From Vibrio sinensis (GTDB taxonomy: Bacteria > Pseudomonadota > Gammaproteobacteria > Enterobacterales > Vibrionaceae), in contig NZ_QVMU01000010.1 of NCBI RefSeq assembly GCF_003605645.1, forward strand, positions 1 to 64,000: DNA of 64,000 bases, in the 5' to 3' direction. Positions 17,835-27,519 of this stretch are shown here, piece after piece (position 1 is the stretch's first letter; every line of letters starts with the position of its first letter). Both the position numbers and the translations under genes were made by a program. The notes below the pieces were generated by a model, which was not told where the DNA came from, made no database searches, and was given only the letters and a program-made list of their open reading frames with translations.

Positions 17835-18622
17835 TAGCAGGCTTAGCAAATCTCACTGCCGCTCTTGGGCGTCACACATTAAAAACATGTCAGTCTCTTG
17901 GTCGAGCCACATTAATGCTGGTGGGGGCTTTAGCATCTAGGCCTCAGCCTATCAAAAATGCACCATTGCTTATTAAGCAGCTTTACAGTGTTGGCGTTCA
18001 ATCGTTGCTGATTATTGTCTTATCTGGTCTTTTTATTGGCATGGTATTGAGCCTGCAGGGCTATGTTATTTTGGTCGATTTTGGTGCCGAGGGCGCACTG
18101 GGTCAAATGGTCGCATTGTCGCTATTACGAGAGTTAGGACCGGTAGTAACAGCATTGCTATTTGCTGGTCGTGCTGGCTCTGCATTAACGGCAGAAATAG
18201 GATTAATGAAAGCGACCGAACAACTATCTAGTTTAGAAATGATGGCTATTGATCCTTTGAAACGGGTTATTGCGCCAAGGTTCTGGGCTGGAGTTATCTC
18301 TATGCCGCTACTTGCGATGATTTTCATGGCAGTGGGTATTTGGGGAGGGCAACTCGTCGGTGTGGATTGGAAAGGAATTGATCAGGGTAGCTTCTGGTCA
18401 GCAATGCAAGCTTCCGTTGAACTGGGCCAAGATATTGGCAACAGCTTGATTAAGAGCTTGGTATTTGCATTCACAGTGACTTGGATTGCTCTTTTTAATG
18501 GATATGATGCGATTCCTACCTCAGAAGGAATCAGCCGCGCAACGACACGAACCGTCGTTCACTCTTCACTTGCAGTACTTGGTCTAGACTTTGTACTGAC
18601 CGCATTGATGTTTGGGAACTAA
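17831..18622 (+). CDS. mlaE: Phospholipid ABC transporter permease MlaE
   Basis: MlaE is a 263-residue inner-membrane permease of the Mla complex. About five or six hydrophobic segments follow an N-terminal amphipathic stretch. The family features [15 protein letters not shown] and [27 protein letters not shown] are present, the latter being the coupling region that contacts MlaF. It overlaps mlaF by 4 bases and lies 2 bases before mlaD. Confidence 0.94.
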   Translation: MIAGLANLTAALGRHTLKTCQSLGRATLMLVGALASRPQPIKNAPLLIKQLYSVGVQSLLIIVLSGLFIGMVLSLQGYVILVDFGAEGALGQMVALSLLRELGPVVTALLFAGRAGSALTAEIGLMKATEQLSSLEMMAIDPLKRVIAPRFWAGVISMPLLAMIFMAVGIWGGQLVGVDWKGIDQGSFWSAMQASVELGQDIGNSLIKSLVFAFTVTWIALFNGYDAIPTSEGISRATTRTVVHSSLAVLGLDFVLTALMFGN

Positions 18623-18624
18623 TT

Positions 18625-19107
18625 ATGCAGCAAACACGAAAAATTGAACTTTGGGTCGGAACGTTTGTTCTTGCCGGAATTTGCGCAATTTTGGTCATGA
18701 TTTTTCAAGTCGCTGACGTAAAGAGCTTCGGCTCCAGTGATACTTATACTTTAAAGGCTGAGTTTGACAATATTGGCAGCTTAAAATCACGTTCCCCAGT
18801 AAAGGTAGGTGGTGTTGTGGTTGGCCGAGTGACTCAAATTAGCTTAGATAAAGAGAGCTTACTCCCTGTGGTGACGATGGCGATTAATAGTCAATACAAT
18901 CAGTTCTCTGAAACATCAAGTTTGCAAATACTCACTTCAGGACTGATCGGTGAGCAATATATTGGCCTTGTCCCCGGTTTTGTATTTGAAGATGAACAAA
19001 TGCTGGTGGATGGTGACTTTATTGAAGACACTAAATCGGCGTTGGTTTTAGAAGATTTGATTGGTCAGGTTCTGTATAGCGTTGGCGGTTCTGATAAAGG
19101 GAAATAA
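18625..19107 (+). CDS. mlaD: MCE-domain lipid-binding protein MlaD
   Basis: MlaD is a 160-residue protein anchored by one helix at about 8-28 (LWVGTFVLAGICAILVMIFQV). One MCE domain follows at about 38-115 (YTLKAEFDNIGSLKSRSPVK, GGVVVGRV). Six copies form the periplasmic ring that passes phospholipid between MlaC and MlaE. The conserved hydrophobic pore loop is seen around ILTSGLIGEQYIGLVPG. It lies between mlaE (2-bp gap) and mlaC (3-bp gap). Confidence 0.95.
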   Translation: MQQTRKIELWVGTFVLAGICAILVMIFQVADVKSFGSSDTYTLKAEFDNIGSLKSRSPVKVGGVVVGRVTQISLDKESLLPVVTMAINSQYNQFSETSSLQILTSGLIGEQYIGLVPGFVFEDEQMLVDGDFIEDTKSALVLEDLIGQVLYSVGGSDKGK

Positions 19108-19110
19108 GGA

Positions 19111-19755
19111 ATGTTTAAAAAGTTAGTACTTACTTTTGCTGCGTTGGTTTTTTCACTGAATGTGACGGCAACCGAAGTTGACAAAAAACAGCCGTATCAA
19201 ATGATGAAGCAAGTTTCTCAAATCACCTTTGATCGTTTGAAAGCGGAACAAGATAAAATTCATCAAGATCCGAATTATTTAAAAGTAATTGTTGATGAAG
19301 AACTAATGCCTTACGTCAATGAGAAATACGCGGCACTTAAATTACTTGGGCCTAACTTAAAAGGCGCTAAAAAGCAGGATGTTGCGGAATTTATCGTGGC
19401 ATTTCGTCAATATCTAATTGCTTCTTATGCTCAAGTGCTCACTCAATATTCTGATCAATTAATCGAGTTTGGTCCTGAGCCAAAACTCGATGCTAATCGA
19501 ACGATTACGAGTGTCAAAGTCGATATCGTCGATGCGCCAAGACCGAACATCAAATTAGAGTTTAAGTTACGCAAAGATAAACGAAGTGGGGATTGGCAAG
19601 CGTTTGACATGGTTGCTGAGGGGATTAGTTTACTATCTAGCAAGCAATCAGAGTGGAGTGGCAAATTGCGTCAAGAAGGAATCCTGTCTGTCGCTAAAGA
19701 TTTAGAGCAGCTTGCCGCTCAACCAATTCGTTTTGAGAGTAACAAGAATGAGTAA
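19111..19755 (+). CDS. mlaC: Periplasmic phospholipid carrier MlaC
   Basis: MlaC is a 214-residue soluble carrier that shuttles phospholipid between the outer-membrane MlaA-porin complex and MlaFEDB. A signal peptide covers about 1-21 (FKKLVLTFAALVFSLNVTA). The mature fold shows the Tol-Tol/MlaC pattern, with MPYVNEKYAALKLLG and the terminal WSGKLRQEGI. An AGG ribosome site lies just before the ATG. MlaA is encoded elsewhere, as in other gammaproteobacteria. Confidence 0.94.
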   Translation: MFKKLVLTFAALVFSLNVTATEVDKKQPYQMMKQVSQITFDRLKAEQDKIHQDPNYLKVIVDEELMPYVNEKYAALKLLGPNLKGAKKQDVAEFIVAFRQYLIASYAQVLTQYSDQLIEFGPEPKLDANRTITSVKVDIVDAPRPNIKLEFKLRKDKRSGDWQAFDMVAEGISLLSSKQSEWSGKLRQEGILSVAKDLEQLAAQPIRFESNKNE

Positions 19756-20059
19756 TGCTCAGTGGTTGCAAATTGATGCCACCACTTACTCTATCGATGG
19801 CCTTCTTGATAGGGACACTGTTCCTATCTTATGGCCAACATTGAGTCAGTGGTCACCGTCTGAGCAGTCTGTTGAAGTGAGCTTAGAGCAGATTAAGAGA
19901 GTCGACTCTGCTGGGATGGTGATGTTAATTCACTTAATAGAGCATGCAAAAAAACAAAACTGTCATATAATGCTCAGTTTCGTACCAAAGCAGCTAAGCA
20001 CATTGTTTCAGTTGAGCAATGTTGATGAGCTCATCGCTGGGCATGTTAAGAATAAATAG
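19748..20059 (+). CDS. mlaB: STAS-domain protein MlaB
   Basis: MlaB is a 103-residue cytoplasmic STAS protein that binds MlaF and supports assembly and ATPase activity of the complex. The segment RVDSAGMVMLIHLIEHA is the STAS helix region, with the conserved Ser-Ala-Gly loop. I chose the ATG at 19748 (MSNAQWL), which overlaps the end of mlaC by 8 bases. The frame is open 12 codons further upstream, but those residues would sit deep in mlaC and do not resemble the family. It is followed 9 bases later by ibaG. Confidence 0.9.
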   Translation: MSNAQWLQIDATTYSIDGLLDRDTVPILWPTLSQWSPSEQSVEVSLEQIKRVDSAGMVMLIHLIEHAKKQNCHIMLSFVPKQLSTLFQLSNVDELIAGHVKNK

Positions 20060-20068
20060 AGGTAAATT

Positions 20069-20323
20069 GTGGATAGCGCAAAAGTACAACAGATTTTAGT
20101 TGAATCACTTAATCTTGAAGAGTTGCATGTAAAGGGCGAGGGTAGCCATTACGAGGTGGTTGCTGTTGATGCTTGTTTCGAGGGAATGAGTCGCGTTAAG
20201 AAGCAACAGCTAATTTATGCTCCGCTGATGGAGCATATTCAAAGAAATGACGTTCATGCATTAACAATCAAGGCCTACACTCCAGAAGAGTGGGCTCGCG
20301 ATAAAAAGCTGATGTCACTGTAA
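20069..20323 (+). CDS. ibaG: BolA-family protein IbaG
   Basis: This 84-residue BolA-like protein is the IbaG/YrbA type by its position between mlaB and murA. BolA proteins bind monothiol glutaredoxins through [2Fe-2S] clusters, and IbaG is linked to acid stress and, in V. cholerae, to envelope integrity and iron-sulphur supply. The family segment YEVVAVDACFEGMSRVKKQQ, with the conserved cysteine as cluster ligand, is present. The start is a GTG with AGAGGT 7-8 bases upstream. Confidence 0.92.
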   Translation: MDSAKVQQILVESLNLEELHVKGEGSHYEVVAVDACFEGMSRVKKQQLIYAPLMEHIQRNDVHALTIKAYTPEEWARDKKLMSL

Positions 20324-21598
<1,275 letters not shown>

Positions 21599-21616
21599 TT
21601 TTTAGCTAACGCTTGT

Positions 21617-21645
21617 AAGCCGAAACTGTCGTTTCGGCTTTTTTA
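21617..21645 (+). terminator. Intrinsic terminator after murA
   Basis: AAGCCGAAAC and GTTTCGGCTT pair perfectly around TGTC and are followed by T5. Confidence 0.93.
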
Positions 21646-21705
21646 TGAGCGGCATATAAGTTAGATTAGGGCGAGATTAATTCCCCGTGTTCTTGGAGAG
21701 CAATA

Positions 21706-22431
21706 ATGATTGCACTGTTACGTGTATTGGCTGTCGCTATTTTTGCAATTGTGATGTTTGTGTTTGGTTGTGGTTACTGCTTATTTAGCCCTCGTAACCC
21801 AAAGCATGTTTTTACCTTTGGTCGTCTATTTGGAAAAATGTCGAAAGTATTTGGTATCACTTTAGAGCTTCGTTTACCTGAAGATGCGTACCAACGAGGT
21901 CAGCATATTTATATTGCGAACCACCAAAATACTTGGGATCTTTTTACTGTTTCATCAGCAGTAACACCTAAAGTTGTGACGGTTGGTAAAAAGAGTTTGG
22001 TATGGCTACCTCTGTTTGGCCAGCTATATTGGTTAACGGGTAATATTTTGATTGATAGAGCAAACCGCACAAAGGCGAAAGGCACCATCGATCAAATCGT
22101 TGATAGCATCAAAAATAGTGATGTATCAGTCTGGATGTTCCCAGAGGGGACTCGCTCAAGAGGTCGTGGATTATTACCATTTAAAACTGGCGCATTTCAC
22201 GCAGCGATTGGCGCAGAGGTTCCGATTGTCCCTATCGTCTGTAGCTCTACTGATGGTGTGAAATTGAATCGTTGGAACAATGGTCATGTTATTGTTGAAA
22301 TGCTGCCTCCAGTAAGCTCTGAGGGCTTTAAAAAAGAGAATGTTCGTGATCTTGCAACGCTTTGTCGTGAACAAATGGCAGCGAAGCTGATTGAACTTGA
22401 TGAAGAAGTAAAACAACTCAATAAAAAGTAA
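21706..22431 (+). CDS. plsC: 1-acyl-sn-glycerol-3-phosphate acyltransferase
   Basis: PlsC is a 241-residue inner-membrane enzyme that acylates lysophosphatidic acid to phosphatidic acid, the second acylation in phospholipid synthesis. An N-terminal membrane segment is at about 4-26. The HX4D catalytic motif is in ANHQNTWDLF and the substrate motif in FPEGTRSRGRG. The late motif VPIVPIV is also present. The gene is separated from murA by a terminator. A second PlsC-like paralogue elsewhere in the genome would not be surprising. Confidence 0.93.
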   Translation: MIALLRVLAVAIFAIVMFVFGCGYCLFSPRNPKHVFTFGRLFGKMSKVFGITLELRLPEDAYQRGQHIYIANHQNTWDLFTVSSAVTPKVVTVGKKSLVWLPLFGQLYWLTGNILIDRANRTKAKGTIDQIVDSIKNSDVSVWMFPEGTRSRGRGLLPFKTGAFHAAIGAEVPIVPIVCSSTDGVKLNRWNNGHVIVEMLPPVSSEGFKKENVRDLATLCREQMAAKLIELDEEVKQLNKK

Positions 22432-22457
22432 TTTGCGATTTCTCATCAAGAGGAAAG

Positions 22458-22486
22458 AAAGCGTGCGATTGGTGCACGCTTTTTTT
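22458..22486 (+). terminator. Intrinsic terminator after plsC
   Basis: AAAGCGTGC and GCACGCTTT pair around GATTGGT, followed by T5. Confidence 0.9.
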
Positions 22487-22713
22487 ATGCCTCAGTTTTG
22501 TATCTAAACCTGTCTTTATATGACCGTTAATGCGGACATTGCCATAGGAAGCTCTAGAGAGTGACGTAAAGGCTGTTGTAAATGAGGGGGGAGGGGTAAT
22601 TGCTTTACGCACTTAAAGGCTGTGTACGTCCCAGATAGGTGTTAATTATAGGCAGGAGCTGTGTGTTGATATAAAGAAGTAAAGAGTAGGGATACTGTGG
22701 AAATAGCAGGTAT
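22487..22713. other. Intergenic stretch with no recognised feature
   Basis: Between the plsC terminator and the tRNA-cluster terminator I see no gene, promoter or repeat. It contains one purine-rich run (GAGGGGGGAGGGG) near 22582. Confidence 0.5.
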
Positions 22714-22744
22714 AAAAAAAGCCTCATCAAATGATGAGGCTTTC
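22714..22744 (-). terminator. Intrinsic terminator of tRNA cluster 1
   Basis: On the minus strand GCCTCATCA and TGATGAGGC pair around a short loop and are followed by T7. It lies just past the last tRNA-Asn. Confidence 0.92.
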
Positions 22745-22751
22745 TCTAATA

Positions 22752-22827
22752 TGGCTCCCCCTGCAAGACTTGAACTTGCGACATACGGATTAACAGTCCG
22801 CCGTTCTACCGACTGAACTAAGGGGGA
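22752..22827 (-). tRNA. tRNA-Asn (GTT)
   Basis: This 76-nt gene has acceptor TCCCCCT / AGGGGGA, encoded CCA and anticodon GTT in GACTGTTAATC. It is the last gene of tRNA cluster 1, whose order in transcription is Phe-Thr-Asn-Thr-Asn. Confidence 0.97.
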
Positions 22828-22832
22828 AAAGA

Positions 22833-22909
<77 letters not shown>

Positions 22910-22944
22910 TTTTATTAACAAGCAATTTGCTCATCAATTAAAAG

Positions 22945-23020
22945 TGGCTCCCCCTGCAAGACTTGAACTTGCGACATACGGATTAACAGTCCGCCGTTCT
23001 ACCGACTGAACTAAGGGGGA
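22945..23020 (-). tRNA. tRNA-Asn (GTT)
   Basis: This 76-nt gene is identical to the copy at 22752-22827. The Thr-Asn pair is duplicated in tandem within this cluster. Confidence 0.97.
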
Positions 23021-23041
23021 ATTATCTTTTCTAATAAAGAA

Positions 23042-23117
<76 letters not shown>

Positions 23118-23168
23118 GCACTATTTCTTTATTTTTCATTGATGTCTTAGACACCAACAATCAAATTG

Positions 23169-23244
23169 TGGTGCCCGGAGGCGGAATCGAACCACCGACA
23201 CGAGGATTTTCAATCCTCTGCTCTACCGACTGAGCTATCCGGGC
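23169..23244 (-). tRNA. tRNA-Phe (GAA)
   Basis: This 76-nt gene has acceptor GCCCGGA / TCCGGGC, encoded CCA and anticodon GAA in GATTGAAAATC. It is first in cluster 1, directly after the promoter. The spacer that follows it in transcription (plus strand TAGACACCAACAATCAAATT) recurs in cluster 2. Confidence 0.97.
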
Positions 23245-23254
23245 GACGAGGTGT

Positions 23255-23283
23255 ATTAAACGGTTTTTCGCGTTTCCCGTCAA
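23255..23283 (-). promoter_or_regulatory. Promoter of tRNA cluster 1
   Basis: On the minus strand TTGACG (-35) is followed after exactly 17 bases by TTTAAT (-10), 10 bases before the first tRNA-Phe. The same -35, spacer length and -10 occur at cluster 2, which supports the call. Confidence 0.85.
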
Positions 23284-23419
23284 CATTAAAATGCAAAAAA
23301 AATATCGTTTGCTGATTTTCTATACTTAGCGGGCTATTTTTATCCATTTTGATGAACAAAAGTACAGTGGCTAAGCGTGTAAAGAGGCAATTCATAATAA
23401 ACAATTGTGTTTATCTAAG

Positions 23420-23450
23420 AAAAAAGCACGCTGGAAAGCGTGCTTTTTGT
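23420..23450. terminator. Intrinsic terminator (chemoreceptor gene)
   Basis: AAAAAAGCACGC and GCGTGCTTTTT pair around TGGAAA. The hairpin has T-tracts on both strands and ends the minus-strand chemoreceptor gene, whose stop is 15 bases away. Confidence 0.92.
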
Positions 23451-23464
23451 CTAGTTATTGCGAG

Positions 23465-25090
23465 TTATCGCTTCACTGTAAATTTGTTTAGCCAGTTTTC
23501 AAGCTCATTTGCTAGCAAAGTTAGGCTTTGGGTATTGTTATGACTTGCAGAAACAACTTGGCTTAATTGGGTGCCACTTTCTTCAATTATGTTGATACGC
23601 TGTGAAATATCATCACTTACTTGAGTTTGTTCCGCTGCTGCCGTTGCGATTTGATGGCTCATTTGAGAGATAGACTCTAAGGCGAGCACGATTTGTTGCA
23701 GTGCTTCTGATGCATCCTGAGATTCTTTTACCGTGTTTTGGCTTGTTTCAGCGCAAACACTCATGGTGTGAATTGCATTGCGAGAACCTTGCTGTAGATG
23801 ATGGATCATCTGCTGAATTTCTTTGGTGCTCGATTGCGTGCGCCCTGCAAGGTTACGAACTTCATCAGCAACGACAGCAAACCCGCGTCCTTGCTCTCCT
23901 GCGCGAGCTGCTTCAATTGCAGCGTTGAGGGCCAGCAGATTGGTTTGCTCTGCAATATCACCAATAACATCGAGGACCTTAACAATATTATTTACATTAT
24001 TATCAAGCTCAGCGACAGCATGGCTTGCCGTGCCCAGTTGGTCTGCTAAACCTTGAATGTTATTCACGGTGTTATGAATCAGATGCTGAGTATGCTGGCT
24101 TTGCTGGTCAGCTTCGTCCGTGTTGATCGCGGTATCTCGCGCAGAATCTGCCACATGATTCGCCGATGATGCCATTTCTGTCATCGCGGTTGCGATCATT
24201 TCTGTGGATTGTTGTTGTGATTCGGTCAACTGAGCAATAGAAATCGATCTTTCTTCTACGCCTGAAAGCTCATTTCTTAGGGCGTTCATTGAATTCTCAA
24301 GATTATTAATCAGTTGAGCCAGCGAAAAACTCATTAATTGAACGGATTCATAAATACTGCCCTCTGGTGCTGCATGATCAAAATGAGATTGGATCGATCC
24401 ATTCGCAACAGCTTGAACTGCATTGCGCACATCTTGTGGTTCGCCACCAAGTAATGTCTGCATTTTTCGGATAGCCAATATCAAAATGGTAAAAATCGCG
24501 CCAGCAATACTAAGACACAGCAAAAGCTGCCATTGAGCGCTAGTCCAAAATCTGGCGTTGACGTCGTGGAAGCCAATGCCAGTCCCTACAACCCAGCCCC
24601 AGCGAGGGGTTTTTTCTGCTATTGAGAGCTTTTCTTCAATACTTCCATCAGCAAGTTGTTGTTTCCATGTGTATTCAACAAGCTCGCCATTGCTGCGGCT
24701 GAGTACATCTTGGATGAGTTGCCCAACACTGTTGCCAGAACTGTCTCTAAAGTCATGGAAACTAGTGTCATGAAGTTGAGGGTCTAAAGGTGCGGCAATG
24801 AACATCATGTTTTCATCGGCCACATAGACATATTCGTTGTCTTTATAGATGTTGTTGCGAAGGAGGCGAGTAGCTATGCTTTTCGCTTGTTGCTCACCTA
24901 AAGTGCCATCAGCTGCCATTTTCTCAACTTCGGTCAACATGCTGTATGCGCTGGTAAATAATTCGGTTACACGAGTTTTGTTGTCTAAGCTGCTAGCGAC
25001 ACGCAAAGTCCATAGCCCAGTAATCGTTAAAGCAAGCAATGCTGCAAGAATGATTGCGGCAAGAATATATGCTTGTGTTTTTAGCTTCAT
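23465..25090 (-). CDS. Methyl-accepting chemotaxis protein with single Cache domain
   Basis: This 541-residue inner-membrane chemoreceptor feeds CheA/CheW. TM1 is at about 7-29. A periplasmic sCache_2-type sensor covers about 35-180 ([20 protein letters not shown] and the closing [13 protein letters not shown]). TM2 is at about 188-208. A degenerate HAMP-like linker follows, then the signalling domain. The hairpin tip [20 protein letters not shown] is intact, with the downstream [12 protein letters not shown]. There is no C-terminal pentapeptide tether for CheR/CheB. The ligand is unknown; sCache_2 sensors often bind small organic acids. The gene lies between two tRNA clusters, alone in its transcription unit. 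Confidence 0.93.
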   Translation of the reverse strand: MKLKTQAYILAAIILAALLALTITGLWTLRVASSLDNKTRVTELFTSAYSMLTEVEKMAADGTLGEQQAKSIATRLLRNNIYKDNEYVYVADENMMFIAAPLDPQLHDTSFHDFRDSSGNSVGQLIQDVLSRSNGELVEYTWKQQLADGSIEEKLSIAEKTPRWGWVVGTGIGFHDVNARFWTSAQWQLLLCLSIAGAIFTILILAIRKMQTLLGGEPQDVRNAVQAVANGSIQSHFDHAAPEGSIYESVQLMSFSLAQLINNLENSMNALRNELSGVEERSISIAQLTESQQQSTEMIATAMTEMASSANHVADSARDTAINTDEADQQSQHTQHLIHNTVNNIQGLADQLGTASHAVAELDNNVNNIVKVLDVIGDIAEQTNLLALNAAIEAARAGEQGRGFAVVADEVRNLAGRTQSSTKEIQQMIHHLQQGSRNAIHTMSVCAETSQNTVKESQDASEALQQIVLALESISQMSHQIATAAAEQTQVSDDISQRINIIEESGTQLSQVVSASHNNTQSLTLLANELENWLNKFTVKR

Positions 25091-25433
25091 ATGTTTTCTC
25101 TAGATAGAAATAAAATAATGAGTGGTTTCGGCATCGCCATTTATTTGTGGAGCAATTAAATGGTGGGTCATGCTATTTGTGGATGTATGACTATCACAAA
25201 CATCGAGCATGATCTGTATTACCGTTTTTGAAATATAGACCTGATTTGTATGAGGTTTAACGTTGCTACGTTAGCGCTTCATAAAATAGGGGTGTACATA
25301 AAAATAGAGAAAAGGGGCAAATCAGATAACAGGGAAGAGTATCTATATGATATTGATGAGAGTTCGCTAATTAGAGAGATTAGCATTGTGACTAATAAGA
25401 GAAAAGCTTGAGGAAGTTTGTAGACTAGAAAAA
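25091..25433. other. Intergenic stretch upstream of the chemoreceptor gene
   Basis: This must hold the chemoreceptor promoter on the minus strand. I looked for a sigma-28 flagellar promoter (TAAA, 15 bases, GCCGATAA) and found GCCGAAA near 25120 but no correctly spaced -35. No other gene or repeat is visible. Confidence 0.5.
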
Positions 25434-25463
25434 GAAAAACCCCAGTCTTTCGACTAGGGTTTA
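25434..25463 (-). terminator. Intrinsic terminator of tRNA cluster 2
   Basis: On the minus strand AACCCTAGTC and GACTGGGGTT pair around GAAA and run into T-rich sequence. The stem-loop core resembles the tRNA-Asp terminator at 154-182, although the two loci are 25 kb apart. Confidence 0.9.
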
Positions 25464-25467
25464 AAAG

Positions 25468-25543
25468 TGGCTCCCCCTGCAAGACTTGAACTTGCGACAT
25501 ACGGATTAACAGTCCGCCGTTCTACCGACTGAACTAAGGGGGA
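25468..25543 (-). tRNA. tRNA-Asn (GTT)
   Basis: This 76-nt gene is identical to the two tRNA-Asn copies of cluster 1. It is last in cluster 2, whose transcription order is Phe-Thr-Phe-Asn. Confidence 0.97.
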
Positions 25544-25582
25544 ATTATCTGTGTCATCTTTTTCAAGATAAGCACCAAATAA

Positions 25583-25658
25583 TGGTGCCTCGAGGCGGAA
25601 TCGAACCACCGACACGAGGATTTTCAATCCTCTGCTCTACCGACTGAGCTATCGAGGC
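25583..25658 (-). tRNA. tRNA-Phe (GAA), variant acceptor stem
   Basis: The body is identical to the other tRNA-Phe genes, but the acceptor is GCCTCGA / TCGAGGC instead of GCCCGGA / TCCGGGC. The changes are compensated on both strands of the stem, so the gene should be functional. CCA is encoded and the anticodon is GAA. Confidence 0.95.
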
Positions 25659-25665
25659 AAAAGAA

Positions 25666-25741
<76 letters not shown>

Positions 25742-25795
25742 ACACTAATATTCTTTGCTAACGTATTGATGTCTAAGACACCAACAATCAAATTG

Positions 25796-25871
25796 TGGTG
25801 CCCGGAGGCGGAATCGAACCACCGACACGAGGATTTTCAATCCTCTGCTCTACCGACTGAGCTATCCGGGC
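25796..25871 (-). tRNA. tRNA-Phe (GAA)
   Basis: This 76-nt gene is identical to the one at 23169-23244, with acceptor GCCCGGA / TCCGGGC. It is the first gene of cluster 2, next to the promoter. Confidence 0.97.
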
Positions 25872-25880
25872 TTGGTGCGT

Positions 25881-25909
25881 ATTAAACGGATTTTCGCCCT
25901 GCCCGTCAA
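25881..25909 (-). promoter_or_regulatory. Promoter of tRNA cluster 2
   Basis: On the minus strand TTGACG, 17 bases, then TTTAAT. The -35 and -10 hexamers and spacing equal those of cluster 1, and the surrounding sequence (CCGTTTAATAC) is shared. Confidence 0.85.
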
Positions 25910-25972
25910 CCTGTTTTTAATAAAAAAAAGCAAAAAACGTTTATTTGCCGATAATTTAACCACACTTTGTAC

Positions 25973-27109
25973 TTATGTTTTGCCGGAGTTAAAGTCTTTC
26001 TTGAATTTTGTAACTTTTTCTAGGTAACGACGCGCTTCTGCTTTGGGATGTTTATTCGTTAATGCCCAAAAAACCTGATTTGGCTGCAAAGAATTAAGAT
26101 CTTGCATCGCACGTTTACGGTCATATCGATTAAATGTGTTCAAAACGCCCCCCGTTCCACCGTTGTAGGCAGAAATCATGCTGTATTCAAGAGAGATCGG
26201 ATGACGAACATCTTTGAGATAACGGTTTTTCAATATGTAGAAGTAGGCGGTTCCAGCGTCGATATTGTTTTCAGGGTTGAACAAATACTCTGGAGTGGGC
26301 GTATCCGAGCGTTTTTTTACTAGCTTAAACACATCTTTACCTGCTGTATTGGGTACGACTTGCATCAGTCCGTAGGCATTAGCCCAACTTACGGCATAAG
26401 GGTTAAAGCTACTTTCGGTTTTTATGATGGCATAAATGAGGTCTTCAGGGATGTCGTACTTCACTGACGCTCTTCGCACTATATCTGCATATTGATAGCT
26501 GCGAATTTCCACTTGATCGGCCACCATCGGTATTTCAACGTAATAGGCTTTTTTGAAATCGACATCTTTTACTTGCAGCTTATTTTCAATGAGGTAGTCA
26601 GCAAACTTACTTGCTCGCCAAGACCATTGAATGGCTTTTTGCTCATGGTCGACAACTTGTTGATAGAGAAAAGGTCGCCCTTCTAACGTAATGCTTTTGG
26701 AAGAGAATAGATCGACATTCGCAGGATCATCTGGAGTTAATAGTGTCGTGATGATGGCGTCTTTGAGGTGTTTTTTGGGATCAATAGGGGATACCGTTTC
26801 AACGGTGATCGTCCCTTGAGTAAAGTTAACTTCGGAACGGCTCAGATAGTTATCTATGTATTTGACGTAGTTGTTCTTACCCGCAAATTTGAGTTCATTA
26901 CGCCCCCATCGCTTTTCAATGTTGCCTGAAAAACTATTGATTAGCGCATCCAAGGCGGCGGTATCTTTTTGAAATTGTCCGGGTAATTGAGCCAAATTCT
27001 TCGCAAATCGGTTTGTTGGTTCATAGTTGACGTCATAAAAGCCCTCGACAAATTCGCGGCTGCAGCCAGTTAATGCGATAGCAGTTAAGACATAGACGAA
27101 CTTTCTCAT
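25973..27109 (-). CDS. mltC: Membrane-bound lytic murein transglycosylase C
   Basis: MltC is a 378-residue outer-membrane lipoprotein that cleaves peptidoglycan glycan strands with formation of 1,6-anhydroMurNAc. The lipobox LTGC gives Cys16 as the acylated residue. An N-terminal DUF3393-type domain covers about 35-190. The family 1 lysozyme-like catalytic domain follows, with the catalytic Glu in IIKTESSFNPYAVS and the motif AYGLMQVVPNTAG. It lies downstream of yggX on the same strand, but a hairpin terminator separates them. The order mutY-yggX-mltC is the same in E. coli. Confidence 0.95.
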   Translation of the reverse strand: MRKFVYVLTAIALTGCSREFVEGFYDVNYEPTNRFAKNLAQLPGQFQKDTAALDALINSFSGNIEKRWGRNELKFAGKNNYVKYIDNYLSRSEVNFTQGTITVETVSPIDPKKHLKDAIITTLLTPDDPANVDLFSSKSITLEGRPFLYQQVVDHEQKAIQWSWRASKFADYLIENKLQVKDVDFKKAYYVEIPMVADQVEIRSYQYADIVRRASVKYDIPEDLIYAIIKTESSFNPYAVSWANAYGLMQVVPNTAGKDVFKLVKKRSDTPTPEYLFNPENNIDAGTAYFYILKNRYLKDVRHPISLEYSMISAYNGGTGGVLNTFNRYDRKRAMQDLNSLQPNQVFWALTNKHPKAEARRYLEKVTKFKKDFNSGKT

Positions 27110-27118
27110 AAAATACCT

Positions 27119-27157
27119 AAAAAAAATGACATCAAAGCGTTCGCTATAATGTCATTT
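27119..27157 (-). terminator. Intrinsic terminator between yggX and mltC
   Basis: On the minus strand AAATGACAT pairs with ATGTCATTT, with an inner AGCG-AA-CGCT stem, and a run of eight T follows. It probably limits read-through from mutY-yggX into mltC. Confidence 0.75.
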
Positions 27158-27234
27158 ATTCACCGGTGAGAAAATAAAGAACCGGCTTATTTTTGCTCTT
27201 ACATTGCTTAGCTAGAGCATCTGCTTATGCAAAA

Positions 27235-27507
27235 TTATTCGCTTGGAGGCGTGTAACCTTCAATGTGAACCTCTTTACCCTCGAACAAGAAATTAACCAT
27301 TTCTGTTTCAAGAAGTTTGCGGTGTTCCGGATTCATCATGTTGAGTTTCTTTTCATTGATCAGCATGGTTTGTTTGTGTTGCCACTGCATCCAAGCTTCT
27401 TTTGAAATATTGTCAAAAATACGCTTACCCAAGTCACCTGGGTAAAGTTGAAAGTCCAAGCCTTCTGCTTCTTTCTGTAATCGAGCACAAAATACGGTGC
27501 GGCTCAT
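27235..27507 (-). CDS. yggX: Probable Fe(2+)-trafficking protein YggX
   Basis: This 90-residue cytoplasmic protein starts [19 protein letters not shown], the typical YggX N-terminus with the conserved Cys7. The family protects iron-sulphur clusters from oxidation and is under SoxRS control in enteric bacteria; direct iron trafficking is less certain. It lies 12 bases after mutY, whose product carries a [4Fe-4S] cluster. The conserved block [20 protein letters not shown] is present. Confidence 0.94.
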   Translation of the reverse strand: MSRTVFCARLQKEAEGLDFQLYPGDLGKRIFDNISKEAWMQWQHKQTMLINEKKLNMMNPEHRKLLETEMVNFLFEGKEVHIEGYTPPSE

Positions 27508-27519
27508 GATGACTCCTTG

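Noticed and set aside
23349..23543. A plus-strand frame spanning the terminator and the 3' end of the chemoreceptor gene
   Set aside because: It crosses a strong bidirectional terminator and overlaps the receptor's C-terminus. No homology or ribosome site is seen.
25091..25260. A possible sigma-28 promoter for the chemoreceptor gene (GCCGAAA)
   Set aside because: The TAAA -35 is only 7 bases away and not the expected 15, so the match is not good enough.
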